Part shown: piece by piece, positions 9,223 to 21,340 of the stretch | Position numbering within the stretch: position 1 is the stretch's first letter | Layout: each line of letters begins with the position of its first letter | NCBI RefSeq assembly: GCF_002117005.1 | Contig: NZ_CP021023.1 | Location: forward strand, 1,116,001 to 1,180,000 | DNA length: 64,000 nucleotides | Reading direction: 5' to 3' | Origin: Sedimentisphaera salicampi | Lineage (GTDB): Bacteria > Planctomycetota > Phycisphaerae > Sedimentisphaerales > Sedimentisphaeraceae | Notes under the pieces: model-generated | What the model was told of the DNA's origin: nothing | Seen by the model: the letters and a program-made list of their open reading frames with translations, nothing else | The model's database searches: none | Program-made: the position numbers and the translations under genes

Positions 9223-10021
9223 AACCTGCCTCCCTGTACTCATCCGATTCCTTGATCTTATTCAAAATCTCCTCATTTTCCGGTATCTTGATGCCCTTCT
9301 TAACGGCCTGTTTCAAATATTCGGCGGCAGTTTTGATGTCATCGCAAACATAGCTTGCCTCAGCCATAAGAGGCTCCAGGGCAAATCTGAAATCCACTCT
9401 TGCCGCTATTCCGAAATTCTTTTCAGCAAGGTCGATATCTCCATCCTGAAACGCAAGAACACCCGCAGCGATTCTGCCGATCCTCGATTCTTTAATCGTT
9501 AGTATTTTATCAACAAGGGGTCTTGCCTTATCAAACTTCCTCTGCTTTATGTAATTCCAGCATAAACAGTTGTAAGCAAGCTCTGAGGCTTCTGTAGTGC
9601 TGGAGGAACTGCTGACAATCTTCTCAGAAAGCTCCTGAATCTTGCTTTCATCGTTGTTCCTTGAAGCAAGCATAAGCTCAAGATACATCAGCTCAGATTC
9701 TTCAGAGAAAATTTCTTCAGCCTTATCCAGTATCCGGCGAAGCGATTTAAGGCTGCCCGTTTCAAAATACATATACCCAAGGGTTGAAACAAACCTTACA
9801 TCCCCAAATTTTTCGGCATTGGTAAGGAAAGTTTCTTCGTATTTTTCAGGCCCGAACTGAGTTGAAAGCCTTGTAAGATACACAAGAATATCTTCAGGAC
9901 TGCCTGTAATTACGCATATAAGCCTTAGAATCGGCGCATTATCAAATATAGGCAATATTGTCAGTATTGCCGCAAGCACCTTCAAAGGCAATGCCGTAAG
10001 CATTCGCAATAATGTAATCAA
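9215..10021 (-). CDS. TPR-like repeat protein
   Basis: About 268 residues from the TTG at 10021, which has GGAG six bases upstream. A TTG at 10033 directly abuts the preceding stop but has no such site. A hydrophobic N-terminal stretch (about residues 1-40) may anchor it in the membrane. The rest is alpha-helical with degenerate tetratricopeptide-type pairs (for example LGYMYFETGSLKSLRRILDKA and LCWNYIKQRKFDKARPLVDK). Such proteins are usually protein-binding scaffolds. It is sandwiched between a PfkB kinase and a site-2 protease in the same operon. The specific role is not recognisable. Confidence 0.7.
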   Translation of the reverse strand: MITLLRMLTALPLKVLAAILTILPIFDNAPILRLICVITGSPEDILVYLTRLSTQFGPEKYEETFLTNAEKFGDVRFVSTLGYMYFETGSLKSLRRILDKAEEIFSEESELMYLELMLASRNNDESKIQELSEKIVSSSSSTTEASELAYNCLCWNYIKQRKFDKARPLVDKILTIKESRIGRIAAGVLAFQDGDIDLAEKNFGIAARVDFRFALEPLMAEASYVCDDIKTAAEYLKQAVKKGIKIPENEEILNKIKESDEYREAGYD

Positions 10022-10033
10022 ATTTATCTCCAA

Positions 10034-10993
10034 TTAATACTGAAAGAATTCAGTATCTATTTCCAGCTCCTGCTCCACTTCCCACGGCTCATCATCCATA
10101 AGCCCGAAAGCTCGGGAAGTGGCCAATAAAAGCCCCTTCTGCAGAGCATAGGCCGGATCATCATCTTCGTATTTTCCTGCTATAAAACCTGCAAGCAGAT
10201 AATCCCCGCAGCCCACTGTGCACTGAACAGTTCTGGGCTTGCCGATGAACCTGCTTCGCCAGAGGCCTTCTTTTGTTATTAAGAGAGCCCCATCCCCTCC
10301 AAGGCTTACGAGAACCTGAGAAGTTTGTTTCAGTAATTTTTTTGCAGCCCTTGCAACAGACTCCACATCTGATTTCACTTTAGACCCGCTCAGCTCGGAA
10401 AGCTCCTCATTATTTGGGCTCACAAGCTCGGTGCAGCCAAGGCTGAAGATCTTGGAAAACGTTCTGCTGCTCGAATCAAGAAAGATATACGCCCCCCGCC
10501 TGCTGCACTCCCAGACAAGATCAACAATTATCTCAGAGAGGGGGTTGTCCTCTGGAAGAGCTCCTGCAAACACGCAGATATCACCTGAATCGATTATGCT
10601 GAAGAGGCTGTCTGAGAGCTTCTTGATTGCTGCTTTTGTTGCCAGTGCGCCGGGAACTCTTAGATGAAGCTCCTTGTTTTCGCTTGTATCGAATATGCTT
10701 ATGTTTCGTCTTGTAGCTCCCTGAATCGGTGTAAAACGAACGTCTATGCAGTGAGTGTAGGGCTTGAGGCCGAAGAGCATATCGTCAAAATCGCTCGTTC
10801 CCCATAGTCCGGCAGCTACGGAGCTGTATCCAAGCCATGAAAGTGCTTTTGAAACGTTCAGTGCCTTGCCGGCAGGCTCCTGATTATAGCTGTCAACGAG
10901 CCTGTGGTCGCCCCAGTTGAGCCCGCTTGCAAAGAACTGCACGTCCCAAGCAGGACGAATTCCTACGGTTATTATTTTTCCATTATAGGCCAT
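10034..10993 (-). CDS. PfkB-family sugar kinase (1-phosphofructokinase-like)
   Basis: 319 residues, normal for the PfkB family. The first signature is PAGKALNVSKALSWLG (about residues 41-56), in the form used by 1-phosphofructokinase and tagatose-6-phosphate kinase. The second is VGCGDYLLAGF near 265, whose Asp is the catalytic base. It would phosphorylate a phosphosugar with ATP in the cytoplasm. Because this branch includes FruK, LacC and PfkB itself, the exact substrate cannot be read from sequence. It lies 27 bp after ftsK and is followed at once by the TPR gene. The ribosome-binding site is weak, so coupling to ftsK translation is likely. Confidence 0.85.
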   Translation of the reverse strand: MAYNGKIITVGIRPAWDVQFFASGLNWGDHRLVDSYNQEPAGKALNVSKALSWLGYSSVAAGLWGTSDFDDMLFGLKPYTHCIDVRFTPIQGATRRNISIFDTSENKELHLRVPGALATKAAIKKLSDSLFSIIDSGDICVFAGALPEDNPLSEIIVDLVWECSRRGAYIFLDSSSRTFSKIFSLGCTELVSPNNEELSELSGSKVKSDVESVARAAKKLLKQTSQVLVSLGGDGALLITKEGLWRSRFIGKPRTVQCTVGCGDYLLAGFIAGKYEDDDPAYALQKGLLLATSRAFGLMDDEPWEVEQELEIDTEFFQY

Positions 10994-11020
10994 TTTCTGC
11001 TGTGCCCGCTTTATCCAAAA

Positions 11021-13600
11021 CTATCCCTGCTGCTCATCCCAAGGCAGGTTCTGCTCCTGCTGGAGGTCTTCTTCGCCCGTATCTTCCTCGCTGCCTTGCC
11101 CCTCCTGCTGTTCGCTGCGGATATCAGATATATCATCGCCTTCCTTAATGCGTTCCCACTCCTCTGGAGTGATCAAAACTTCCCTTGCCTGAGCGTTTTT
11201 ATGTTCGCCGATAATACCAGATTCTGCCATCATATCAACAATTCTTGAAGCCCTGCCGTAACCAATAGCAAGCTTTCTCTGAAGCAGAGAAACACTTCCG
11301 CGCTTGGTTTCCAGAACAATCCTTACAGCTTCATCGAAATATTCATCTTTCTCTACGCCGTCGGCTGAAACCTTATTAAGCTGAACAAGCTCCCTGCTGT
11401 AGTTCGGGCCGGCCTGCTCTTTGATCTTTCCAACCACGCGGGAAATCTCATCGTTAGAGAGAAACGCCCCTTGAGCCCTTATAAGCTCACTTGTTTTCGG
11501 GTGCAGATAGAGCATATCACCCTTTCCGAGAAGCGTCTCCGCTCCCACTTTATCAAGTATGATCCTGCTGTCCATCCTTGAGGCCACCTTGAAGCTGATT
11601 CTCCCAGGCAGGTTGGATTTTATAAGACCGGTAACAACCGAAGCCTGCGGGCGCTGAGTAGCGAGGATTACGTGAATACCTGCCGCACGGCTCTTCTGAG
11701 TGAGCCGGACGACATACTCCTCCACCTCTTTGCCGTTTGTCATCATCAGATCAGAGAGCTCATCCACTATAAGCACAAGATAAGGCATCCTCTCAGGAAC
11801 CTTGAGCTGCTCCTCAGGGGTTTCTGCGCCGAGTCTTTTGTAGATCTCTTCGCTGGAGAGCTCATTGAATTCTGCAATGTTTTTAACTCTTGCTTCATTG
11901 AAAATTGCATAGCGTTCTTCCATCTTCCCGACAGCCCATTCAAGGATCCTCGAGCTCTGATTCATATCGCTGACAATCGGACACATCAAATGCGGGAGCC
12001 CCTCAAACATCGTCATCTCAATCTGCTTTGGGTCAATGAGCACAAGCTTAACCTCATTTGGCTTTCTGGTAAGCAGGATGCTTGTGATGATAGTGTTTAT
12101 GCACACACTCTTACCGGAGCCTGTGGTACCGGCGATAAGGCCGTGGGGCATATCCGCAAGATCGGCCACCAAAACAGAACCGGAAGAATCCTTGCCGAGA
12201 AAAATCGGAACCTTCATCTTAACAGGCACTTTCCCTGCCCGCTGGATGAGGTCTTTCAGCCTCACAGTTTCCCGTTCGCTGTTTGGAACTTCTATGCCGA
12301 TAGTATCTTTGCCCGGAAGCGGCGAAACCACCCTCACCACAGGCACAGCGAGCGCTCTTGCGATATCGTCTGCAAGGTTGGAAATCTTATTCACCCTCAT
12401 ACCTGCTGAAAGCTCTATCTCGTATAGAGTGATTGTTGGGCCAGGCTCGGCATTTATAACTGATGCATCCACCTTGAAATTATCGAGAGTTTCCTGGAGC
12501 CGGTCTGCCTTTTCCCGAACCATTACTTCAAGACGTGAAGCAAAGTCCTTTTCAGGATCTTCCAGGAGGTTAATATGCGGCAGTACATACTTCTTATAGT
12601 CTTCAGTTATATCATCCTCAGGACTGCTGGGCTTTGATTTTTTCTTGGGCTGATTGTTTTTCTTTGTATCTGCTGATTTTTTCTTATCCTTCTTCGGGCT
12701 TTCCTCTTCGGGCTCTCTGCCTGAGGAGACATCTATCACATCAACCCTGTCCGGATCGGGGATGATCTCAACAGATTCGGAGTTTTGCTCAGGATGGAGC
12801 TGGTAAGGCTCGATATCCTGTTTGCCTCTGCTGATCTCAAATTCTTTTCTTTCTCTTTTAGCAGGCTCCTCTTGCTGCGGGTGCTGATCAACGTTTTCTT
12901 CGGGAAGTTCTTCCTTCTGCTTTGTCTTTTTCTTATCTTTTATCTTGGAGAAAAATCCATGCTTGCTTTCTTTATCCTTCTCACTAACAGAGTCTTCCTT
13001 GGCAGCTTTACGGCCGGTTTTCTTGGGTTTGTCCTTTTTGTAAAGCTTTTTAGATGAGGAGAAGAGGTAATTCCAGAGCCCCTTGAAGAACGCAACAACC
13101 AAGCTGTCTGCAATGAATATCAAACCGATAAGAGTAGCGGCAAGCATAATCGCAAACCTCCCGAGCTGTCCTATATTGTGCCCGAGCCATTCTGCCAGGA
13201 ATGTACCTAACACGCCTGCCCTGCCTACGGGGAACGCATCTACGGAAAAGTTGAACTTTGAATAACACCCCGCTGCTGCTGAAACAGCCGCACAAAGCAA
13301 AAGCATACCCGCTATCCTGAAAGGAATCTGCCCTGGCGGACGACCGAACAGATCTGAGGCAAGCAGAAAAACCAGCGAACCAAGAATCACATAAATCCCC
13401 GGGCCGAGATAATACAGCGCATAATGAGAGAAATACGCCCCGGGCAGATTCAGCCAGTTTGAAGGCGGGTCGTTTACAGGATATGAATACATCCCGGGAG
13501 GGTCATAAATATCAAAGCTCACGCAGCTTGCAGCGGCGAGAAAAAGCAGAACTATAATCAAAAGCTCTGCTGCTATTTTTAACAGCTCACGACCTGTCAT
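11021..13600 (-). CDS. ftsK: DNA translocase FtsK/SpoIIIE
   Basis: 859 residues. Four membrane segments lie within about residues 8-175, followed by a long charged Lys/Glu-rich linker to about 330. The motor has Walker A GTTGSGKS near 490, Walker B LVLIVDELSDLMM, and ILATQRPQ. The C-terminal winged-helix gamma domain (about 770-835, LLQRKLAIGYGRASRIVDMM) reads polar KOPS-type sites. The protein pumps DNA at the division septum during chromosome segregation. AAGGA precedes the ATG. It follows gyrB and a TPR lipoprotein in the replication/segregation cluster. Confidence 0.95.
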   Translation of the reverse strand: MTGRELLKIAAELLIIVLLFLAAASCVSFDIYDPPGMYSYPVNDPPSNWLNLPGAYFSHYALYYLGPGIYVILGSLVFLLASDLFGRPPGQIPFRIAGMLLLCAAVSAAAGCYSKFNFSVDAFPVGRAGVLGTFLAEWLGHNIGQLGRFAIMLAATLIGLIFIADSLVVAFFKGLWNYLFSSSKKLYKKDKPKKTGRKAAKEDSVSEKDKESKHGFFSKIKDKKKTKQKEELPEENVDQHPQQEEPAKRERKEFEISRGKQDIEPYQLHPEQNSESVEIIPDPDRVDVIDVSSGREPEEESPKKDKKKSADTKKNNQPKKKSKPSSPEDDITEDYKKYVLPHINLLEDPEKDFASRLEVMVREKADRLQETLDNFKVDASVINAEPGPTITLYEIELSAGMRVNKISNLADDIARALAVPVVRVVSPLPGKDTIGIEVPNSERETVRLKDLIQRAGKVPVKMKVPIFLGKDSSGSVLVADLADMPHGLIAGTTGSGKSVCINTIITSILLTRKPNEVKLVLIDPKQIEMTMFEGLPHLMCPIVSDMNQSSRILEWAVGKMEERYAIFNEARVKNIAEFNELSSEEIYKRLGAETPEEQLKVPERMPYLVLIVDELSDLMMTNGKEVEEYVVRLTQKSRAAGIHVILATQRPQASVVTGLIKSNLPGRISFKVASRMDSRIILDKVGAETLLGKGDMLYLHPKTSELIRAQGAFLSNDEISRVVGKIKEQAGPNYSRELVQLNKVSADGVEKDEYFDEAVRIVLETKRGSVSLLQRKLAIGYGRASRIVDMMAESGIIGEHKNAQAREVLITPEEWERIKEGDDISDIRSEQQEGQGSEEDTGEEDLQQEQNLPWDEQQG

Positions 13601-13659
13601 CGTACATCCTTCACGAAATATCCTGCCGGCGCCTTCCGGCTAATCTCAGGCCAGAAGCT

Positions 13660-14367
13660 TCACTGCTGGCCGCTTTTTCCCTCATTTTTCTTGAACAGCC
13701 TGTCGAGGCTGAATCCGCTTGATTTCTTGCTCTTGGGCACTTCCACGCTCACGCCCATCTTACCGAGCTCATTAGACACGTCCGGCTGATAAGGGTTTAG
13801 CTGAATGCTCTTTTTGAGATACACCTCAGCACGTGATCTGTCGCCCTGATCGAGGTAGTAGTATCCAACCTGCTTATTCAAAACAGCAGAATCCGGCGCA
13901 AGTGCAAGGGCATTCTGGTAGCAGTCGAAGGCATAGTCGTCAAGGCCTTCATTCTGGAAGGCCTGACCGAGCAGAAGGGCCTCCTCGGCTTTTGATTTTG
14001 TCTGGTTTATATAAATATCGGCAAGCTGGGCTGACTTGCTGTCGTTCCCGAGCTGCTGGTTCACTTTCACCTGTGCCGCCTGGGCTTCTCTTAGCATCGG
14101 CTTGAAATTCAATGCAATGTTAAGCTCGTATTCGGCCTTTGAATACCGGCGATCTGTCATATAGAGCCTTGCAAGCTGGTAATGAGCTTCAGCGTCACCA
14201 AAATCACGCTCAATCTCTTCATTCAGCTCTTCATATCTAAGCTGCTTAGGGGTTTTGTTAATCTTCTGAGACTCATTCTTATCCTTTTCAGAGCCGTTAA
14301 AGACCGAACAGCCGGTAAGCGAAATAAAAATCAACGCTGTAAGTAATGTATAAACTGCTATCCTCAT
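13660..14367 (-). CDS. TPR-repeat lipoprotein
   Basis: 235 residues. A lipoprotein signal ends in LTGC (Cys20). From about residue 45 to 190 there are consecutive TPR motifs, including AHYQLARLYMTDRRYSKAEYEL, GQAFQNEGLDDYAFDCYQNAL and VGYYYLDQGDRSRAEVYLKKS. The C-terminal 40 residues are Ser/Lys rich. It is probably an envelope scaffold; PilF-like or BamD-like roles are possible but not provable here. It lies 55 bp after gyrB and 59 bp before ftsK. Confidence 0.8.
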   Translation of the reverse strand: MRIAVYTLLTALIFISLTGCSVFNGSEKDKNESQKINKTPKQLRYEELNEEIERDFGDAEAHYQLARLYMTDRRYSKAEYELNIALNFKPMLREAQAAQVKVNQQLGNDSKSAQLADIYINQTKSKAEEALLLGQAFQNEGLDDYAFDCYQNALALAPDSAVLNKQVGYYYLDQGDRSRAEVYLKKSIQLNPYQPDVSNELGKMGVSVEVPKSKKSSGFSLDRLFKKNEGKSGQQ

Positions 14368-14422
14368 TTATAAACCTGCACTTTCATTAAAACAATCTTT
14401 CAACAAATCACTATACACAATC

Positions 14423-16957
<2,535 letters not shown>

Positions 16958-17302
16958 CTATATAAATTTAATATCTTTAATTTTCGCTTTCGGATATTCC
17001 TTAAGCATTGAGCTGAGCAGATCGTTTTTAGAAGTCTGAAACTCAAATTTTAGAGCAGGGTCTTTAATCTCAATTTTCAGGATACCGTTTCTAAACCCAG
17101 CCACACGGCAAAACTGCCTCATCTGCTCGGGCACCACAGATTTCCAAGCCTTAATCGCGTCAGGGCTTTTCCCAGAGCTTTTCTTTTTGCTTTTAACAAA
17201 CCGCTCAAGCAGCTCACCAACCGAATCAGCCTTATAAGGCCTTTGTCTTTTCCAGTAGGTGCTTAAAAGCAGATCAGAATCTTGTATATCTTCGTTCTTC
17301 AA
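16958..17302 (-). CDS. dciA: DciA-like DUF721 protein (putative replicative helicase loader factor)
   Basis: 114 residues from a TTG at 17302; no better start is visible. The C-terminal half has the DUF721 pattern, with AWKSVVPEQMRQFCRVAGFRNG followed by a beta-rich segment ending in KIKDIKFI. DciA proteins help load DnaB in bacteria without DnaC/DnaI. The position between dnaN and gyrB matches this family's usual neighbourhood, and here it occupies the place recF often holds. The assignment rests on length, fold pattern and context. Confidence 0.75.
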   Translation of the reverse strand: MKNEDIQDSDLLLSTYWKRQRPYKADSVGELLERFVKSKKKSSGKSPDAIKAWKSVVPEQMRQFCRVAGFRNGILKIEIKDPALKFEFQTSKNDLLSSMLKEYPKAKIKDIKFI

Positions 17303-17314
17303 ATCCCCGCCGGC

Positions 17315-18418
17315 CTACACCTCAACAGGCATAACAATATAAATAAAGGTATCGCTGCAGCGGAAAAGCACCGCCCTGTCGGGATTGCCCATTTCAATCT
17401 GTATCTGCGCCTGCTTAACCACTTTCAGAGCATCAAGGATAAAATCCGGGTCAAATCCTACCGCCAGGGGCTCTCCTGAATAATCCACCGGCATATCCAC
17501 CTGCGCATCGCCCATCTCCGGAGCACGGCTCGAAAACACCATCACTCCATCACCAATGGAAACCTTGATTCCCCTTGACTCGTCTGTAGTAAGAAGAGAA
17601 GCACGCTTAACAGCGCTCAAGGTTGCGTCGGTGTTTAACTTGATTATCTTATCATTGTCTTTCGGGATAATATCCTGATATCTCGGGAAATTACCCTCAA
17701 CAAGATTCGAGGTGATAAGAACATCGCCGCAGCTGAATGTTACTTTCTTTTCATTATAAGAAACACCAATCAGAGAATTCTGCTCGCTCACAATCTTCTG
17801 TACAAGAGAGACAGCCTTTACAGGCAGAATCAGACGCTTGCCGATGTGATTCTCGGGCATAGGCGTATCAAGCTCTACAATCTTCCTCGCAAGACGCCTT
17901 CCGTCTGTTCCAACGAGGTTTATGTATTCCTCTGCGATCTCCCAGAGCACCCCGTGAAGGGCGTATTTGGTGTTCTCTTTTGCCGTTGCGAAGAGGGTCT
18001 GGCTTATGCCCTGCTGGAGGATTGAAAGCGAAACAGCCATATCGGAGTCGCCTTCGTCTTCAATCGCATCTGGATACTGCTCAACATCGTGAGTGTATAT
18101 ATTGAAATGGCTGTCGCTGCCTCTAATATGCAGCTCTGTTTCATCAGCCTCAAATTCAAGCACTTCATCTATGCTCTCGCGGACAATAGCGCTTACCTTG
18201 CTAGCAGGTACTACACTGCTGCCCGGGCGGTCTGTCTGAGCCTGACTAACCATATGACGGATGCCTATCTCCAGATCGGTGCCGCTGATACTGACTCCCT
18301 GTTCATCAGCGCTAATCTTGACGCACTGAAGCACCGGCTTGGCAGCACGGGCAGGTATAATTCCCGCCACAAAGCTGAGAGCCTCTTGAAGGGCTACACG
18401 ATTGAATCTTATCTTCAT
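17315..18418 (-). CDS. dnaN: DNA polymerase III sliding clamp (beta subunit)
   Basis: 367 residues with the three clamp domains of the family. Recognisable pieces are GTDLEIGIRH, FATAKENTKYALHGV, GTDGRRLA and the C-terminal CSDTFIYIVMPV. The clamp encircles DNA and holds the replicative polymerase. AAGAGGTT precedes the ATG. It is the first gene of an eight-gene minus-strand cluster. dnaA is not in the expected upstream position; citramalate synthase is there instead. Confidence 0.96.
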   Translation of the reverse strand: MKIRFNRVALQEALSFVAGIIPARAAKPVLQCVKISADEQGVSISGTDLEIGIRHMVSQAQTDRPGSSVVPASKVSAIVRESIDEVLEFEADETELHIRGSDSHFNIYTHDVEQYPDAIEDEGDSDMAVSLSILQQGISQTLFATAKENTKYALHGVLWEIAEEYINLVGTDGRRLARKIVELDTPMPENHIGKRLILPVKAVSLVQKIVSEQNSLIGVSYNEKKVTFSCGDVLITSNLVEGNFPRYQDIIPKDNDKIIKLNTDATLSAVKRASLLTTDESRGIKVSIGDGVMVFSSRAPEMGDAQVDMPVDYSGEPLAVGFDPDFILDALKVVKQAQIQIEMGNPDRAVLFRCSDTFIYIVMPVEV

Positions 18419-18460
18419 ACCTAACCTCTTAAACTTTGGGGCTTACACTTAAGTTCATTC

Positions 18461-18489
18461 TATATAAAATGTGCGCTATAATTTACCAA
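18461..18489 (-). promoter_or_regulatory. Candidate dnaN promoter
   Basis: On the minus strand TTGGTA, 17 bp, TATATA, about 45 bp before the dnaN ATG. The match is moderate. Confidence 0.4.
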
Positions 18490-18576
18490 AACTTGCATTT
18501 TTTGCAACGGATTTCCCCTTGAATATGCCGGAAGATGGCTCTTCAAAGGGCATAAAAATCCGCCGAAGGCTGCAAG

Positions 18577-20148
18577 CTATTTTTTCAAGGCCTTATCTTT
18601 CAATAATTTGTATTCAATACTGTCTTTAAGAGCTATCCACGAGGCATTAACTACATTTTCGCTCACGCCCACTGTGCCCCATACTGAATCCAAATCTCTT
18701 GATTCTATTATCACACGAACTTTCGCTGCTGTGGCAGCTTTTGCATTTACCACGCGGACCTTATAATCTATCAGGTGCATATCCTTGAGCTGCGGATAGA
18801 ACCTTTCAAGCGATTTTCGGAGGGCTTTATCCATTGCATTAACAGGACCGTCTCCCTCGCTCACCACGTGTTCCTCATCCCCGCCTACGCTGAGTTTGAT
18901 CGTTGCCTCGGAAAGCTCATCACCGTGGCTGTCTCTGCTTACGCTTATATGGAATCTTTCCAGCTCGAAAGCCTCGGTGTATTCGCCTTTTATCCGCTTA
19001 ATCAACAGATCAAAGCTGCCGTCTGCAGCCTCAAACTGATACCCCTCATTTTCAAGCGTTTGAACCTTATCGAGAATCTTCTTGGCCGTCTCTCTGTCAA
19101 CGCTCTGGCCATGCTTTTCCAGCTTGGCAAGCACATTGGACATCCCCGAGAGCTCGGAGACGAGAAATCTTCGTGAATTTCCCACAAGCTCAGGGGTAAT
19201 ATGCTCGTAAGTGTCTTTGTTTTTCCGCAAAGCGTTCACGTGGAGCCCAGCCTTATGCGCAAAAGCGCTCTCCCCAACAAACGGCAGAGAGGTTACAGGG
19301 CTGATGTTGGCTATCTCAAATACAAAAAGAGAGGTCTCTGTGAGCTTCTCAAGCTTATCTTCACTGAGAACATCATAACCCATCTTGAACTTCAGATTGG
19401 GGATTATAGAGCAAAGATTGGCATTTCCCGTTCTCTCACCGATTCCGTTTACCGTCCCTTGAACGTGCCTTGCGCCAGCTCTAACCGCCTCAAGCGAGTT
19501 TGCAACAGCGCAGTCCGAATCGTTGTGAGTATGAATGCCGATTTCGGTGCCTGAAAGGTCGTAGGACACCGTTTTTGTTATCTCGTAAACCTCTTCCGGA
19601 AGGCAACCTCCGTTTGTCTCGCATAAAACAAGGGCATCCGCTCCGGCCTCAGCAGCCGCACGAAGAACCTCAAGGGCGTATTCGGGGTTGTTTTTATACC
19701 CGTCGAAAAAATGCTCTGCATCAAAGAGAACCTCAAGCCCCTTTTGCTTCAAATAGCGAACAGAATCTGCGCACAAATCCAGATTCGCCTGCCTGCTGCA
19801 GCGCAAAACCTGATCAACGTGCATATCCCAGCATTTCCCTACAATAGTAGCAGCGGATGCGCCGCTGGATAAAATCGCATTTATCGATACATCATCTTCA
19901 ACCTTAACATCCGCCCGTCTTGTGCTTCCAAAAGCACAGACTTTCGAATTATCGAGCTTGATATCACTTATCTTCTCGAAAAACGCCTTCTCCTTCTGGT
20001 TGCTGGCAGCATAACCGCCCTCAATGTAGTCAACACCCAGCTGGTCGAGGCGCTTTGCTATAAGCAGCTTATCCTGAAGAGAAAAGCTAACCCCTTCAGC
20101 CTGCATTCCGTCTCTTAATGTTGTGTCATATATTTTAACTCTACTCAT
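18577..20148 (-). CDS. cimA: Citramalate synthase (CimA-type, 2-isopropylmalate synthase family)
   Basis: 523 residues. The HMGL-like catalytic domain starts with YDTTLRDGMQAEGVSFS, contains the metal motif HTHNDSDCAVANS near residue 205 and GNANLCSIIPNLK, and has HKAGLHVNALRK near 300. A C-terminal LeuA-type allosteric domain runs from about 385 to 515. The length and HKAGLHV pattern fit the CimA/TIGR00977 branch, which condenses pyruvate and acetyl-CoA to citramalate, a threonine-independent route to isoleucine. 2-Isopropylmalate synthase is the alternative but usually has other signatures. No leu or ilv genes adjoin it. Confidence 0.88.
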   Translation of the reverse strand: MSRVKIYDTTLRDGMQAEGVSFSLQDKLLIAKRLDQLGVDYIEGGYAASNQKEKAFFEKISDIKLDNSKVCAFGSTRRADVKVEDDVSINAILSSGASAATIVGKCWDMHVDQVLRCSRQANLDLCADSVRYLKQKGLEVLFDAEHFFDGYKNNPEYALEVLRAAAEAGADALVLCETNGGCLPEEVYEITKTVSYDLSGTEIGIHTHNDSDCAVANSLEAVRAGARHVQGTVNGIGERTGNANLCSIIPNLKFKMGYDVLSEDKLEKLTETSLFVFEIANISPVTSLPFVGESAFAHKAGLHVNALRKNKDTYEHITPELVGNSRRFLVSELSGMSNVLAKLEKHGQSVDRETAKKILDKVQTLENEGYQFEAADGSFDLLIKRIKGEYTEAFELERFHISVSRDSHGDELSEATIKLSVGGDEEHVVSEGDGPVNAMDKALRKSLERFYPQLKDMHLIDYKVRVVNAKAATAAKVRVIIESRDLDSVWGTVGVSENVVNASWIALKDSIEYKLLKDKALKK

Positions 20149-20255
20149 TTTGCACTCTTTGTCTGTAAACTTTATTACAAGTTAAACCCTTATTGTAATA
20201 TAAAAACAAAAACCAGCAAACGGAATATACCGCTAACCAGTAATGTGTGCGACAT
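20149..20255. other. Intergenic region upstream of cimA
   Basis: AT-rich, with the likely cimA promoter region on the minus strand, though no convincing -35/-10 pair could be picked. No gene seen. Confidence 0.5.
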
Positions 20256-20353
20256 TTTTTTGGGCAAAGCGTTTTAAAGCCGACCGAGTCCGCCTCGTCC
20301 ACCTTGTCCACTCGCTAATTCCAGCACTAATTTTTCACTAATGATTTTGCTAC
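20256..20353 (-). repeat. Dispersed intergenic repeat, left half split by the IS element
   Basis: Contains modules found elsewhere in the window in the opposite orientation: TTTTTTGGGCAAAGCG-like sequence (also near 26769), CGACCGAGTCCGCC with CACCTTGTCCA (also near 46336-46365), and CGCTAATT..TTTTTCACTAATGATTTT (also near 44882-44915, 45351-45385 and 46283-46315). The repeat resumes at 21761 after the IS. Confidence 0.8.
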
Positions 20354-20464
20354 TGTCAAGTCCTGGTTTAAAGTTGACACTTTTCTTTTCTCTTTTCTAT
20401 TACGATTTAACGATATATTCCGTAGTGGAGGGAGCCCGAAGGGCGACCGGAACGGAGGAATATA

Positions 20465-21340
20465 TCACGCTGCCAAGTGCACCGCCTCTGGTATTCGATA
20501 GCCTAATGCTGCATGCGGGCGGCGGGTATTATAAAGCAACACCGCTTGTTTTACTGCCTCATAGGCATGTTCCTTTTTCGCAAAGGTATTGCACAAACCA
20601 TATTCATGTTTCATTATTCCGTTAAGCCGCTCTGCCTTAGCATTTTCATAACAATGTTTATCTTCTGTCATGCTGATACCAATACCAGCTTCTTGGAGCA
20701 TATCAATATAAGCATTGCAGCAGTACTGGCAGCCTCGATCGGAATGATGAACCGCCTTTGCTGAGGTGGGGATCTGCTTCAATGCTCGGTTCAAGGCTCT
20801 TAAACAACCCTCGGCCTCAAGACTATCACTGCAATCATAACCTATGACCTTGCGGCTGAAGGCATCCATTACAAGAGCAAGATAGACAAAACCCTGATCG
20901 GTGCGTATATAAGTTATATCACTTACAATTGCCTCATTTGGGCCTTGCAGATTCATATCTTTAAGCTTATTACTATAGACCCGAAACCTGTGCCGGCTGT
21001 TAGTCGTTGAGGTGCTGCGTCTTTTAGGCTTGATCAGCTTATTAAACTTGCCCATCAAATCGAAAAACCGATCTCGACCTATACTAACCCCCGCTTCTGA
21101 TAAGTCCTCAGATATCAGCGACAAGAGCTTTCTGCAGCCTAATTGAGGCTGCAAGGAACGCTCCTGGTTTACCAAATCCATTATAAAAGCCTCATCAATA
21201 AGCTGCTTTTGACGCACTTTACGAGTCTTATAAAAATACTGGCGGCTTATGCCTGATGCGCAGCATATTTCAGTTATGGTTACTTTTTCTTCCTTTTCTG
21301 AAGCCCTTTTGTAAGCCTTGTGTGCCGTTTCGTATCTAGT
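20465..21340 (-). CDS. IS3-family transposase OrfB (integrase catalytic part, made by -1 frameshift from OrfA)
   Basis: The frame runs from the slippage site at 21340 to the TGA at 20465 (291 residues after the shift). An internal ATG at 21217 would give only 250 residues and would lose ITEICCASGISRQYFYK. The rve-type catalytic triad is visible: Asp in SDITYI, Asp in HHSDRG, and Glu in ENAKAERLNG, with the family C-terminus YNTRRPHAALGYRIP. Together with OrfA it forms a fused transposase of about 410 residues. Confidence 0.92.
   Translation of the reverse strand, partial: TRYETAHKAYKRASEKEEKVTITEICCASGISRQYFYKTRKVRQKQLIDEAFIMDLVNQERSLQPQLGCRKLLSLISEDLSEAGVSIGRDRFFDLMGKFNKLIKPKRRSTSTTNSRHRFRVYSNKLKDMNLQGPNEAIVSDITYIRTDQGFVYLALVMDAFSRKVIGYDCSDSLEAEGCLRALNRALKQIPTSAKAVHHSDRGCQYCCNAYIDMLQEAGIGISMTEDKHCYENAKAERLNGIMKHEYGLCNTFAKKEHAYEAVKQAVLLYNTRRPHAALGYRIPEAVHLAA

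Noticed and set aside
20341-20625. Plus-strand frame of 94 residues at the IS end
   Set aside because: It overlaps the transposase C-terminus and the terminal repeat and has no ribosome-binding site.
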